Shown here piece by piece: positions 16,761 through 24,501 of a stretch of DNA of 34,912 bases. The notes below the pieces were generated by a model. The model was not told the DNA's origin and did no database searches. It was given only the letters and a program-made list of their open reading frames with translations. This stretch comes from Bacillota bacterium. GTDB taxonomy: Bacteria > Bacillota > Sulfobacillia > Sulfobacillales > Sulfobacillaceae. Position numbers and translations under genes: made by a program. The stretch lies in NCBI GenBank assembly GCA_021797675.1, contig JAJZZH010000160.1:1-34912 (forward strand), given 5' to 3'. Position 1 is the first letter of the stretch, and each line of letters opens with the position of its first letter.

Positions 16761-16828
16761 GCAAGCAATACAACAGCCCAAACCCGGCGGCGAATCTCGT
16801 TGGGTGATGTTCATGAGGAGGTTGACGG

Positions 16829-17788
16829 ATGCAATATCGAACGCTCGGCAGGACTGGTTGGCGCGTTGCGGAAATTGGATACGGTGCTTGGGGGATCGGG
16901 CAAAGCGGCTGGGTGGGTGCCCAAGATGAGGAATCAATCAACGCACTCAACCGGGCCATCGATCTCGGTATTAATTTTATTGACACGGCACTCGCTTACG
17001 GAAACGGGCACAGTGAATCCCTGGTCGGCAAAGTTTTGAAGCATCGCGCCGAAAGGGTGTACGTCGCCTCCAAGATTCGGCCTAAGAACGGGCAATGGCC
17101 GGCACGACCGCACATTTCTGCCGATCAGGTCTTCCCGGGCGACTGGATTCGCGAATGCACCGAGCGAAGCCTTAGGAACCTCGGGCGAGAACCCTTAGAC
17201 TTGCAACAATTTCACGTGTGGTCGGATGAATGGGTGGGGCAAGGCGATTGGTTTGACACGATTAGCCGGTTAAAACACGAAGGTAAGATTTCTGCCTTTG
17301 GCATCTCGATCAATGACCATGCGCGCGGCAATGCATTGAAATTGATTGAGCTCGGTATCGTTGATACAGTCCAAGTGATTTACAATGTTTTTGACCAAAC
17401 TCCCAAAGAAGCCCTGTTTCCCGCTTGTGAGCATCATCAGGTGGGCGTCATCGTAAGGGTTCCTTTCGATGTCACCGGCCGGGTCCGCCCGGACACGGAA
17501 TTCCCGCCGGGGGACTTCCGAACGCATTATTTCGGAGGAGAGCGTAAGGACGAAGTCTATCGTCGGGTGCAAGCCATGTCCGCCGAACTGGGCATCTCGG
17601 TTGACCAACTGGCTGAATTTGCGCTCCGTTATGCGTTGGTTCCCCCCCAAGTCTCCACGGTGATTCCTGGGATGCGCAGCACGACCAACGTCGAGCGCAA
17701 CTGCCGTGCCAGCGACCAGGGCCGGCTCACGGACGACCAGGTGCAAATTCTGGACAAGTATCGATGGCAGCGGAACTTTTATCGTTAG
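16829..17788 (+). CDS. Aldo/keto reductase
   Basis: A 319-residue NADPH-dependent aldo/keto reductase fold. The catalytic tetrad is visible: Asp52 and Tyr57 in FIDTALAYGNGHSE, Lys82 in VASKIRPKNG, and His129 in LQQFHVWSDEW. The C-terminal cofactor region is STVIPGMRSTTNVERN, the typical site for the NADP phosphate. It begins with the standard MQYRTLGRTGWRVAEIGYGA, so the ATG at 16829, with GAGGAGG eight bases upstream, is secure. The GH-A gene follows 48 bases later and could be cotranscribed. Substrate is unknown; the YajO/YccK-like subgroup is suggested by the start pattern only. Confidence 0.93.
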   Translation: MQYRTLGRTGWRVAEIGYGAWGIGQSGWVGAQDEESINALNRAIDLGINFIDTALAYGNGHSESLVGKVLKHRAERVYVASKIRPKNGQWPARPHISADQVFPGDWIRECTERSLRNLGREPLDLQQFHVWSDEWVGQGDWFDTISRLKHEGKISAFGISINDHARGNALKLIELGIVDTVQVIYNVFDQTPKEALFPACEHHQVGVIVRVPFDVTGRVRPDTEFPPGDFRTHYFGGERKDEVYRRVQAMSAELGISVDQLAEFALRYALVPPQVSTVIPGMRSTTNVERNCRASDQGRLTDDQVQILDKYRWQRNFYR

Positions 17789-17822
17789 GCCGTCGGTGGC
17801 GCGGCCCCCGGCACGATGGATG

Positions 17823-17845
17823 GGAGGCCCCTAAAAATGGCCTCC
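17823..17845 (+). promoter_or_regulatory. Hairpin covering the ribosome binding site and start of the GH-A gene
   Basis: GGAGGCC (17823-17829) and GGCCTCC (17839-17845) are perfectly complementary around a nine-base loop that contains the AT of the ATG at 17837. The Shine-Dalgarno GGGAGG forms the 5' arm and the G of the start codon begins the 3' arm. Folding would block ribosome access. Confidence 0.5.
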
Positions 17846-20422
17846 GGGTTTTGGTTCAGGGGTGAAGGATTGCAATCGCAAATCTCTGCCACACTGCGAA
17901 GGACGCGGCCCCGGAGTCGTCGTCGACACGATTCAAGTCGACACGGGCTTGGTTTGCGATGGTGGGCGTGGAGTATGGCGACCCTGTTCACCGCGTGCGT
18001 GGTGGTGACAACCTCGCACGGATTGGGACGCGCCCCCTCCGGCACCGAAAACGACCTGTTTCTCGACAATTTTTCTTCGGGAACCTTACAGCCGTTGATT
18101 CCGTTTGGGGGTTCATGGTCTGTCGGTGCCCACGGTCTCCACGCGTCCGACCTCCAGCCGACTGGATTGGCCAACCAATTCGTCTACCTTCCCTATCAGC
18201 TGTCTAACGCCTGGATTACGACGACGGTGACCCTCCAACGGGCACCGCGCGCTCAAGCTTGGCGGCTCGGCCTGGTGGAACATGCCGTGGGAGGCAACAA
18301 TGCTGACAAGTGGGCGTTTGTGTTGCGCTCCAACCAAGTCTCGCTGCTCAACGAGAACACCGGATGGGTGAAGACGGCCCCGTACCATCCTCGCATCGGC
18401 ACGACCTACCACATGGAAATGGTCGCCAACGGCACCACGATTGATGGCAAGATTTGGCCTTCCGGTACCCGCCAACCAAGCCAGTGGACGATTTCTGGAC
18501 GGTTTGCGCCGAATCGGGTGGCGTTGGCACATAACGTCGGCTTATACGCTGCCAACGTCGTCGCGACCTTCCACACCTTTAGCATCTTGGCCCCGCCGCC
18601 TCCCATCTCCATTCAGCCCACCGCCTCAGCGGGGATTTTTGGACGTGGAAACCTGCCCGCCTATCAAATTCAGTTGCAAAATCCCAGCGTCCGTCCCCGA
18701 TGGATGCGCTTAAATTATGCGTTGCAAGGTTTGACCAGCACCGTCCGACGGCAGGGCCACTTTCTAACCGAATTGACCGCCACCGGTCCCCGTGTGCATC
18801 AACTGGCCTTGCCGACCCTGCCCAACGGGGTGTATAAAATTTCCTTCAGTCTCGCCAACGCGGATCCTCCGAAGACGGTTGTCACCCGGATCCCCTCGGT
18901 CAACTTCGCCGTCGTGCCCGCTCCCGCGCCGGCACTCAGCCACGGTTTCCTATGGGGATTGAATGCGAATTTGAATCCCTTGGGCCTTGCTCACGGGGGA
19001 CCGGTGTTAAACGAACACTTTGCCTTGATGCGCCAGCAGGGAATCGATTTGTACCGTTTGCAGCTTCCCTTGCAACCCCCGGGGCAGCGATTTCCCTGGC
19101 CGGTCTACAACCGTATCCTTCGTGACGCGGCCAATCAACATTTGAAGGTGCTCGGCTTGATAACGGGACCTTCACCGGGAAAACAGCACCCGTTGAAGTC
19201 CCTGGAAAAGCGCTATCGTGCCTTCGTTAAGGCGATCGTAGACCACTTTGGCCCGCAGGGCCGGTTAGCCCACCGGTCGGGGGGCGCCACGGCGATTAAC
19301 GATTGGGAGATTTGGAATGAACCCTCGACCCGCCAATATTGGCGGGCCACCCCAGCCCAATACGGACACTTGTTGTCGCAAGCCGTAGCTATCATCCATC
19401 ACCAGAGTCCGTCGGCCACGGTATTGGGCTACGCCTATGATCTGTCTAAGGTTTGGCCCGCCGACACGGTAAAACCCAACGGCTGGGCAATCCACTACTA
19501 TCCCGGCCGCCTCGGGCCGAACAATCCCGGCTACCCGTTATCTTCGGCTATCGGGCGCGTGCGCCGATTCCTGCGATTGCACCACCATGCAGCGAATATC
19601 TGGATTACGGAAACGGGATGGAACACCCAACAGGTATCAATGACCGCGCAAGCTCAGAATCTGGCCCAGGCTGGGATCGACGCACTCGCCGAAGGTGCCA
19701 AAGCAATCTGCTTCTTTACGCAAAGTTACTTCGGCTCCGGATTCGGTGAACAATCAACCGACCTCACCCCGTATCCGGCCTATGTCGCCGTGGCCACGGT
19801 TGATCGAACCCTGGCCGGTCTCGTTCCTTCCTCCAGCCAGGCCAACCTCGGCCCGCTGGTGATCAGCCACGTATTTACGGCGCCGGGAAAGCGCAGCGTG
19901 GTGACCATATCGTCTTCTCATTCGGCTACGTTGGATCTGCCTGCGGCCAATGGGATTGGCGCCTACACCGCACTAGGCAACGCTATTTATCCCGTTCATG
20001 GGCAGTTCACCTTGCCCCTCAGCAAGTGGCCCATCTATGTGGTGGGCCGCAGATGGCACGCCTCGATGCTAGCCAAGTTGGTCCACCAAGGCACGTTGAC
20101 GGGGGTACCCACGCTGCGCCTGAGCGCAGCGCCAGCCACTACCGCTCGCCACGCTCGATCCAAGACGGCGCGCTTCACCCTGACCGTGCAAAATGAGTCA
20201 AACCGTTCGCAATCCGGTTACTTACAAGTGAGCCCCCCCCTAGGCTGGACGACCCCCGACCCCATCCTGCCCTTTTCCCGGCTGGGCCCAGGTCAGACCA
20301 TCCGGCGGTCGCTCACGGTCCGTCAAATCATCCGCAGTGCAAAAGGTCCCTCGACGATCACCATCGATGCCGTCACCGACACGGCCCAAATCGTTCGGAT
20401 CTCCGTACCTCTGTCCAAATAG
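17837..20422 (+). CDS. Large exported clan GH-A glycoside hydrolase
   Basis: An 861-residue multidomain protein. A long basic N-terminus (about 40 residues) precedes a hydrophobic export segment (WWAWSMATLFTACVVVTT). A concanavalin-like beta domain (about 70-250) and an Ig-like linker domain (260-365) follow. The catalytic barrel (370-680) holds INDWEIWNEPS, with Glu495 as the probable acid/base, and IWITETGWN, with Glu592 as the probable nucleophile. A C-terminal NEW3-like domain (770-855) closes the protein. The two glutamates about 100 residues apart after strands 4 and 7 fit clan GH-A, resembling GH39/GH5-like enzymes acting on plant or exopolysaccharide chains. The ATG at 17837 has GGGAGG nine bases upstream; an ATG at 17816 is in frame. 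Confidence 0.85.
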   Translation: MASGFWFRGEGLQSQISATLRRTRPRSRRRHDSSRHGLGLRWWAWSMATLFTACVVVTTSHGLGRAPSGTENDLFLDNFSSGTLQPLIPFGGSWSVGAHGLHASDLQPTGLANQFVYLPYQLSNAWITTTVTLQRAPRAQAWRLGLVEHAVGGNNADKWAFVLRSNQVSLLNENTGWVKTAPYHPRIGTTYHMEMVANGTTIDGKIWPSGTRQPSQWTISGRFAPNRVALAHNVGLYAANVVATFHTFSILAPPPPISIQPTASAGIFGRGNLPAYQIQLQNPSVRPRWMRLNYALQGLTSTVRRQGHFLTELTATGPRVHQLALPTLPNGVYKISFSLANADPPKTVVTRIPSVNFAVVPAPAPALSHGFLWGLNANLNPLGLAHGGPVLNEHFALMRQQGIDLYRLQLPLQPPGQRFPWPVYNRILRDAANQHLKVLGLITGPSPGKQHPLKSLEKRYRAFVKAIVDHFGPQGRLAHRSGGATAINDWEIWNEPSTRQYWRATPAQYGHLLSQAVAIIHHQSPSATVLGYAYDLSKVWPADTVKPNGWAIHYYPGRLGPNNPGYPLSSAIGRVRRFLRLHHHAANIWITETGWNTQQVSMTAQAQNLAQAGIDALAEGAKAICFFTQSYFGSGFGEQSTDLTPYPAYVAVATVDRTLAGLVPSSSQANLGPLVISHVFTAPGKRSVVTISSSHSATLDLPAANGIGAYTALGNAIYPVHGQFTLPLSKWPIYVVGRRWHASMLAKLVHQGTLTGVPTLRLSAAPATTARHARSKTARFTLTVQNESNRSQSGYLQVSPPLGWTTPDPILPFSRLGPGQTIRRSLTVRQIIRSAKGPSTITIDAVTDTAQIVRISVPLSK

Positions 20423-20650
20423 AGCGTTTGCTCAAAGAGATGGTTTGCTTAGATGGGCGCATCGTTAAGTCGGCACATTTCAGCGCCCCGGCGGGTCCGC
20501 GGCCGGTCCGGACTCGGCCAAGCGACGGGCTGAATCCGGGATGTGGCGCGCCGTAGCGTGCTCTCGGGTGCACAACCGGGTTAAAAACCCTGGATAATCT
20601 CTTTCGGCTTTTCTCGGCCCCGAATGGCACTCGCAGTCCTCACAGGATTC
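20423..20650. other. Gene-free stretch after the GH-A gene
   Basis: No gene or clear terminator is seen in the 228 bases before the second 48-bp array. The minus frame of the array continues into this stretch and ends near 20581. Confidence 0.4.
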
Positions 20651-20782
20651 GTCCCCATGCTGTGGGGTAGGGTTGGGGATTCATTCCTACCGTCACTTGT
20701 CCCCATGCTGTGGGGTAGGGTTGGGGATTCATTCCTACCGTCACTTGTCCCCATGCTGTGGGGTAGGGTTGGGGATTCATTC
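20651..20782 (+). repeat. 48-bp tandem repeat array, locus 2 (2.75 units)
   Basis: Units begin at 20651, 20699 and 20747; the first two are identical over all 48 bases and the third stops after 36. Each reads GTCCCCATGCTGTGGGGT, then AGGGTTGGGGATTC and ATTCCTACCGTCACTT, and can fold as CCCCA-TGCTG-TGGGG. Compared with the reverse complement of locus 1, 39 of 48 positions match. The high-coordinate edge coincides exactly with the break point of the tnpB relic at 20783. The minus frame repeats the 16-residue block NESPTLPHSMGTSDGR. Confidence 0.9.
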
Positions 20783-20960
20783 GCCGGTTTGACTTTCCGT
20801 AAGGCGACGCCTTCCCGCGCGGCCTGGCGTTCGATCGCCGTCAGCAAGGCCCAGTAAATGAACTAGTGCGTCACGCGGTTAGACTTGGCGCTCACATCCC
20901 GATCGTGGATGAACTGCAAGTCTTCCACGACCAGACCAGCTCCGCGTTGCTTCGCCCAGT
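20783..20960 (-). pseudogene. Truncated tnpB (IS200/IS605-type) relic
   Basis: The minus strand reads WAKQRGAGLVVEDLQFIHD, then RDVSAKSNRVTH, an internal TAG stop, and FIYWALLTAIERQAAREGVA followed by LRKVKPA. VVEDL is the RuvC-like acidic motif of TnpB; the final KVKPA is the start of the conserved PAYTS motif, after which the expected sequence is replaced by the 48-bp repeats. The gene has lost its zinc ribbon and third catalytic region and carries a nonsense codon, so it is dead. Upstream sequence to about 21190 shows no further recognisable TnpB. Confidence 0.68.
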
Positions 20961-21208
20961 GGACCGGAATATCGTGAGATTCACCAGGTCGTCGGCCTGC
21001 GGCGTGCTGGGTCGTCCAGGACCAGCGCAAATATCTCGGGTTGACGACAATTCAAAACCGTTATACAATTTATTCTTGAGGGACGCACGCAAGGATTGTG
21101 GAGTGCCAGGAGAATCGGCTGAGGGATCGGATTCTCAATGGGCTTGGGCGCACAATGACGCCAAGCCCTTAGTTGTGAGTCACTGCTGACCCCCTCGACG
21201 TGTCCCGC
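20961..21208. other. Gene-free stretch
   Basis: No gene recognised. It probably contains the eroded 5' part of the tnpB relic, but no motif supports this. Confidence 0.3.
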
Positions 21209-22345
21209 CTACGGCGCACGGCGAGACGAAGAGTGACCCGGCGGCAGTGCCTGGGAGTGCTCATCCGGCCCGGCGGGCAGGACGACTTTTTCCCGCCATA
21301 AGCGAACAGCGGCAACCCATGCCGCCACGACGATACCGGCGGCCGGCACGGCAATCAGCGCACCCCAAATCCCCCACAGGTCCGCTCCAATCATTAACGC
21401 GACCACCGACAAGACAGGATGCAGCCCGACCTGGGAGCGTATAATGCGCGGTCCCAACAGTTGGGACTCAATCAGGTGCACGACGCCCAATAACATTAAG
21501 ACTTCCGCCACGGTGAGCAACGGGCGCGCGCTTAGAGCCGCCAGCAGGACCGGCAGCACGGCTCCCAAAACCGGTCCAATCAACGGAATCAGTTCCATGA
21601 CCGCAGCGATGATGCCCACGACCACCGGATAGGGCAATCCGATTATCCAACTGCCAAGTCCGAACGCCAAACCGACAATCGATGACAGCAACAACTGCCC
21701 GCGTACGTAGCCGCCCACCACACGGCCCAAGGTGTGCTCGGCAGCCAACAATCCCTCTCGTTGAGGGGGAGGCACCAGGCGCACGATGGAGGAATGAATC
21801 CGCTCCGCGTCCACCAGCAAATAGACGGTGATGAAGAGTGTTATCGCGGTTTCCACGATGCTGTCGACAAAATGGGTCAGCAGGCTGACCACCCGGCCGA
21901 TAATAAAGCTTGAACTGCTAAGAATTCGGCCCTCAATGGAGGACAGGTTGGTCTTGACGCCGACGTGCCGCACCCATTCCAAGAGGCCCGGCATTCTTGT
22001 CTTGACGATGGCGACATCTTTCGGGATGCGGCCCACCAACCCGGCCAGCTGATGCACCAAAATTTCCACCATGGTCCCGCCGCCCGCAACAACGATGAGC
22101 ACGGTCCCCGCTACCACCACCAGGATGGCCCAGTTTCGCGGCCAGACGCGCGACAGCCGGTCCACCAAGGGGCTCAGCAGCATCTGAAAGATTAACCCGA
22201 GGCAGATGACCAGGACGACATTGAGAATATGGGCAATAAACAGGGCTAACACCCATATAATCAACCCCGCGCCCATGATGACCATGACCCCGTCTCGGGC
22301 CATGGTCAGCCGACGCGCCCAGTCGGTTCGGGACGGCTTAGCCAC
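21209..22345 (-). CDS. AI-2E family (UPF0118/YtvI-like) membrane permease
   Basis: A 378-residue polytopic membrane protein of the AI-2E transporter family. Paired N-terminal helices (GLIIWVLALFIAHILNVVLV, LIFQMLLSPLVDRLSRVWP) precede a long extracytoplasmic loop (about 95-150). The C-terminal half has the family's typical pattern with PYPVVVGIIAAVMELIPLIG, LGPRIIRSQVGLHPVLSVV and WGIWGALIAVPAAG. Members include the TqsA exporter, YtvI and sodium/proton-antiporter-like proteins, so the substrate cannot be told. AAGGAGG (22363-22357) lies eleven bases before the GTG at 22345; the longer frame to 22366 begins upstream of that site. It is divergent from murJ, and a 12-bp palindrome lies between them. 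Confidence 0.9.
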   Translation of the reverse strand: MAKPSRTDWARRLTMARDGVMVIMGAGLIIWVLALFIAHILNVVLVICLGLIFQMLLSPLVDRLSRVWPRNWAILVVVAGTVLIVVAGGGTMVEILVHQLAGLVGRIPKDVAIVKTRMPGLLEWVRHVGVKTNLSSIEGRILSSSSFIIGRVVSLLTHFVDSIVETAITLFITVYLLVDAERIHSSIVRLVPPPQREGLLAAEHTLGRVVGGYVRGQLLLSSIVGLAFGLGSWIIGLPYPVVVGIIAAVMELIPLIGPVLGAVLPVLLAALSARPLLTVAEVLMLLGVVHLIESQLLGPRIIRSQVGLHPVLSVVALMIGADLWGIWGALIAVPAAGIVVAAWVAAVRLWREKVVLPAGPDEHSQALPPGHSSSRRAP

Positions 22346-22373
22346 CAGGATGGATACCTCCTTCACTACCTAC

Positions 22374-22390
22374 ATTGTACGAACGTTCGT
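22374..22390 (-). promoter_or_regulatory. Possible promoter with overlapping 12-bp palindrome
   Basis: ACGAACGTTCGT (22379-22390) is a perfect palindrome. On the minus strand TACAAT (22379-22374) directly adjoins it and would be a -10 box for the permease gene, though no -35 is clear. A repressor bound to the palindrome could control the divergent permease and murJ promoters. Confidence 0.4.
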
Positions 22391-22451
22391 GGCGGAATAC
22401 TAGACGTTCACGGAGGCTTCTTTTGATTCCAGGTCCGATCACCCCAGTCGA

Positions 22452-24116
22452 GTGGCCGCAGCGTACCGCATGTATTACAATGACGTTAAGACTCGGGCCC
22501 CGATTGGGCTTAGAGGGGGATTTAGCCTGGATCACGGCCGCTCACCCATTTTTTCCCGAAGACGCCATCCCCGCAGTCTCACCAGAAATGCCAGCCTGAT
22601 TTTCGGCGCTACCCTGATTAGCCGGTTGGCCGGTTTCGTCCGTGAAATTGCGATGGCCTTGATGTTCGGGACCAGTGCGGACACCGACGCCTGGCTCATT
22701 GCGTCGGTGATCCCCAATCTGCTGTTTAGCACGATTAATGGGGCCCTGGCAACCACCATCGTGCCCGTCTTGACGGAAGGCGAAAGGGATCATAGTCCGC
22801 GTTCGATGAACCACTTTGTTCAAGAATTGTTCACCGTCGTGATCCTTATCTCGCTGACCTTGATGGTGTTGGGCGAGGTCTTTGCCCCCTTTCTCATCCA
22901 CGCCATTGCCCCCGGATTTGCCCGCACGCCCAGCGAAGACCGCCTGGCCCTGATCATGACTCGCTGGATGATCCCTACCATTCTTATGTGGGCGCTGGCA
23001 GGGTTGGCCATTGGCCTGCTGCAAAGCCGTGAAGACTACCTGCCTCCCGCCCTGTCCCCGGTGGTCATCAATCTGGTGCGCATCACGACGATCTTCGTGC
23101 TAGGCAGCATTTGGCACATCGTCGGGGTGGCTATCGGATTTTCCTTGGCCGTGTTAAGCCAGTTGCTGCTGCTCATTCCCTCGCTACGCCACACGGGATA
23201 CCGTTTGAAGTTTCGCTGGCGGTTCGGCCATCCCCTGTTGCGGCGGATTGGACAAATTGCCGTCCCTTTCTTCCTATCGAGTTCCGTGGGCACCGTCGGT
23301 CAAATCGTTGACCGCATCTTGGCCAGTTTCTTGATCGTGGGAAGTCTAGCCGCCTTGAATTACTCGTTCGTGCTGGTGCAGTTGCCCATTAGCCTGCTAA
23401 TTTCCTCGTTGTCGACGCCCATCTATACGCGCCTCGCACAACACCACAGCCGACGCGATTCAGAAACCTTTAACGCCCTGGCGGCGCAGGGATTCCGCCT
23501 CGTGCTCCTCATCATCGTGCCGATGACCGCCTGGTTTCTCATCCTTAGAGTCCCCCTCTTGCGGCTCATTTACCAACATGGCGCATTTTCCAACCGTTCC
23601 ACCGCGTTAAGCCAAGGAACTCTTTTCTACTTTGCGCTCGGCCTGCCAGGATTTGCCACCGCATTTTATTTGCAACGGCTCTTTTTTGCCACCCAGGACA
23701 CCATTCACCCCGCTCGCTTCAGCGTAATCACCATCCTCATTAACATCGTCGGCGATCTCCTTCTTGTTGGTCCGCTCAAGGCGGATGGGCTGGCCTTGGC
23801 CACCGGCGGCGCCCAGTGGGTCAACGCCGCTTTGCTGGCCCGGGTGGCCTTTAAAACCGATGAGCAGCGCCAGTCGTCGCTCATCCGCCCGCTGACCGCC
23901 GTAGGTATGGGCGGGCTGGCCGCCGCCCTGGTCACCGAAGTCGTCGCCCGGGTATTGGGCATCTCCCATTGGTTTGGCGTTGCGGCCTTAACCGGCGGCC
24001 TGGCGCTGGTCACCGTCGCTTCCGGCGCCGTGTATCTGCTCGTGCTCGCACTGCTGCACTATCCCGAACTGGACCGGTTGCGCTATCGACTATATCGATC
24101 GGCGAACCCCTCTTAG
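22452..24116 (+). CDS. murJ: Lipid II flippase MurJ (MviN)
   Basis: MurJ moves lipid-linked peptidoglycan precursors across the cytoplasmic membrane. About fourteen hydrophobic helices are present. The family signatures are ASLIFGATLISRLAGFVREI and ADTDAWLIASVIPNLL near the N-terminus, FFLSSSVGTVGQIVDRILAS and LLRLIYQHGAFS in the middle, and LFFATQDTIHPARFSV after the tenth helix. The core starts only about 45 residues into this frame. No good ribosome binding site precedes the GTG at 22452 or the ATG at 22470, so the true start is uncertain. GGAGG (22412-22416) followed by a TTG at 22423 opens a different, overlapping short frame. Divergent from the AI-2E-type permease. Confidence 0.88.
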   Translation: MAAAYRMYYNDVKTRAPIGLRGGFSLDHGRSPIFSRRRHPRSLTRNASLIFGATLISRLAGFVREIAMALMFGTSADTDAWLIASVIPNLLFSTINGALATTIVPVLTEGERDHSPRSMNHFVQELFTVVILISLTLMVLGEVFAPFLIHAIAPGFARTPSEDRLALIMTRWMIPTILMWALAGLAIGLLQSREDYLPPALSPVVINLVRITTIFVLGSIWHIVGVAIGFSLAVLSQLLLLIPSLRHTGYRLKFRWRFGHPLLRRIGQIAVPFFLSSSVGTVGQIVDRILASFLIVGSLAALNYSFVLVQLPISLLISSLSTPIYTRLAQHHSRRDSETFNALAAQGFRLVLLIIVPMTAWFLILRVPLLRLIYQHGAFSNRSTALSQGTLFYFALGLPGFATAFYLQRLFFATQDTIHPARFSVITILINIVGDLLLVGPLKADGLALATGGAQWVNAALLARVAFKTDEQRQSSLIRPLTAVGMGGLAAALVTEVVARVLGISHWFGVAALTGGLALVTVASGAVYLLVLALLHYPELDRLRYRLYRSANPS

Positions 24117-24118
24117 GA

Positions 24119-24147
24119 TTCCCATTTTTTTCCTTTTGTAATATAAT
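24119..24147 (+). promoter_or_regulatory. Promoter for the small membrane protein gene
   Basis: A perfect TATAAT at 24142-24147 has TTCCCA at 24119-24124, 17 bases upstream. It starts immediately after murJ's stop and would give a leader of about 18 bases before the GTG at 24172, with GGGAGGAG in between. Confidence 0.5.
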
Positions 24148-24171
24148 GGGCCAGGGAGGAGTGAGAATACT

Positions 24172-24429
24172 GTGTCTATGGCGACCCACCATTCCAGGGA
24201 ATCGGAGGATTCCCCGCGTGGTGCGCGGCGACGGTCGCGTAAGTGGCGGATCGGGCTGGTCATCCTTACTGCTGGTCTCCTGTTGTGGCAGCTCAATCCG
24301 GTGATCTGGGGAGCAAGCGGACTGGTCCATCTGCTGAAGCTGGGCGAAGGCCCCCGATTATTTCTGGCGACCTTAATTCATCATTTGTACCATGCCATAA
24401 CCGCCACCATTCGCGGTTCAACCCGTTAA
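24172..24429 (+). CDS. Small membrane protein, unknown
   Basis: An 85-residue product from the GTG at 24172 (GGGAGGAG ten bases upstream) or the ATG at 24178. A hydrophilic, Arg-rich N-terminus (RGARRRSRKWR) leads into one clear transmembrane helix (IGLVILTAGLLLWQLNPVIW), then a weaker amphipathic helix and the C-terminal HHLYHAITATIRGSTR. No family is recognised. Its own promoter and good ribosome binding site support it being real. It ends 72 bases from the end of the convergent Bax-inhibitor-like gene. Confidence 0.62.
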   Translation: MSMATHHSRESEDSPRGARRRSRKWRIGLVILTAGLLLWQLNPVIWGASGLVHLLKLGEGPRLFLATLIHHLYHAITATIRGSTR

Positions 24430-24443
24430 CTTCAAACCGAAAA

Positions 24444-24471
24444 ACGGCATGAGCCTAAGGGCTCATGCCGT
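24444..24471 (-). terminator. Intrinsic terminator of the Bax-inhibitor-like gene
   Basis: ACGGCATGAGCC (24444-24455) and GGCTCATGCCGT (24460-24471) form a perfect 12-bp stem with loop TAAG. On the minus strand the stem runs directly into a TTTTT tract, the classic form. On the plus strand no U-tract follows, though the stem may still help end the small membrane gene's transcript. Confidence 0.82.
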
Positions 24472-24501
24472 CACCCCAGGGATCGTGATCCCGCACCCGC
24501 T

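Larger units (their letters stand above)
16362..16828. other. Intergenic stretch with promoter and hairpin
   Basis: No gene is recognised. It contains TGGTATAAT at 16453-16461 and a perfect hairpin at 16732-16760 (both annotated separately). GAGGAGG at 16814-16820 is the ribosome binding site of the aldo/keto reductase gene. Confidence 0.5.

Noticed and set aside
20581-20847. Repeat protein encoded by the minus frame (NESPTLPHSMGTSDGR blocks)
   Set aside because: The 48-bp period keeps any frame open. The upstream part belongs to a tnpB relic with an internal stop, and no ribosome binding site is present.
22379-22390. LexA/DinR box
   Set aside because: The bacillus LexA box needs four bases between GAAC and GTTC; here they abut, and neither neighbouring gene is an SOS gene.
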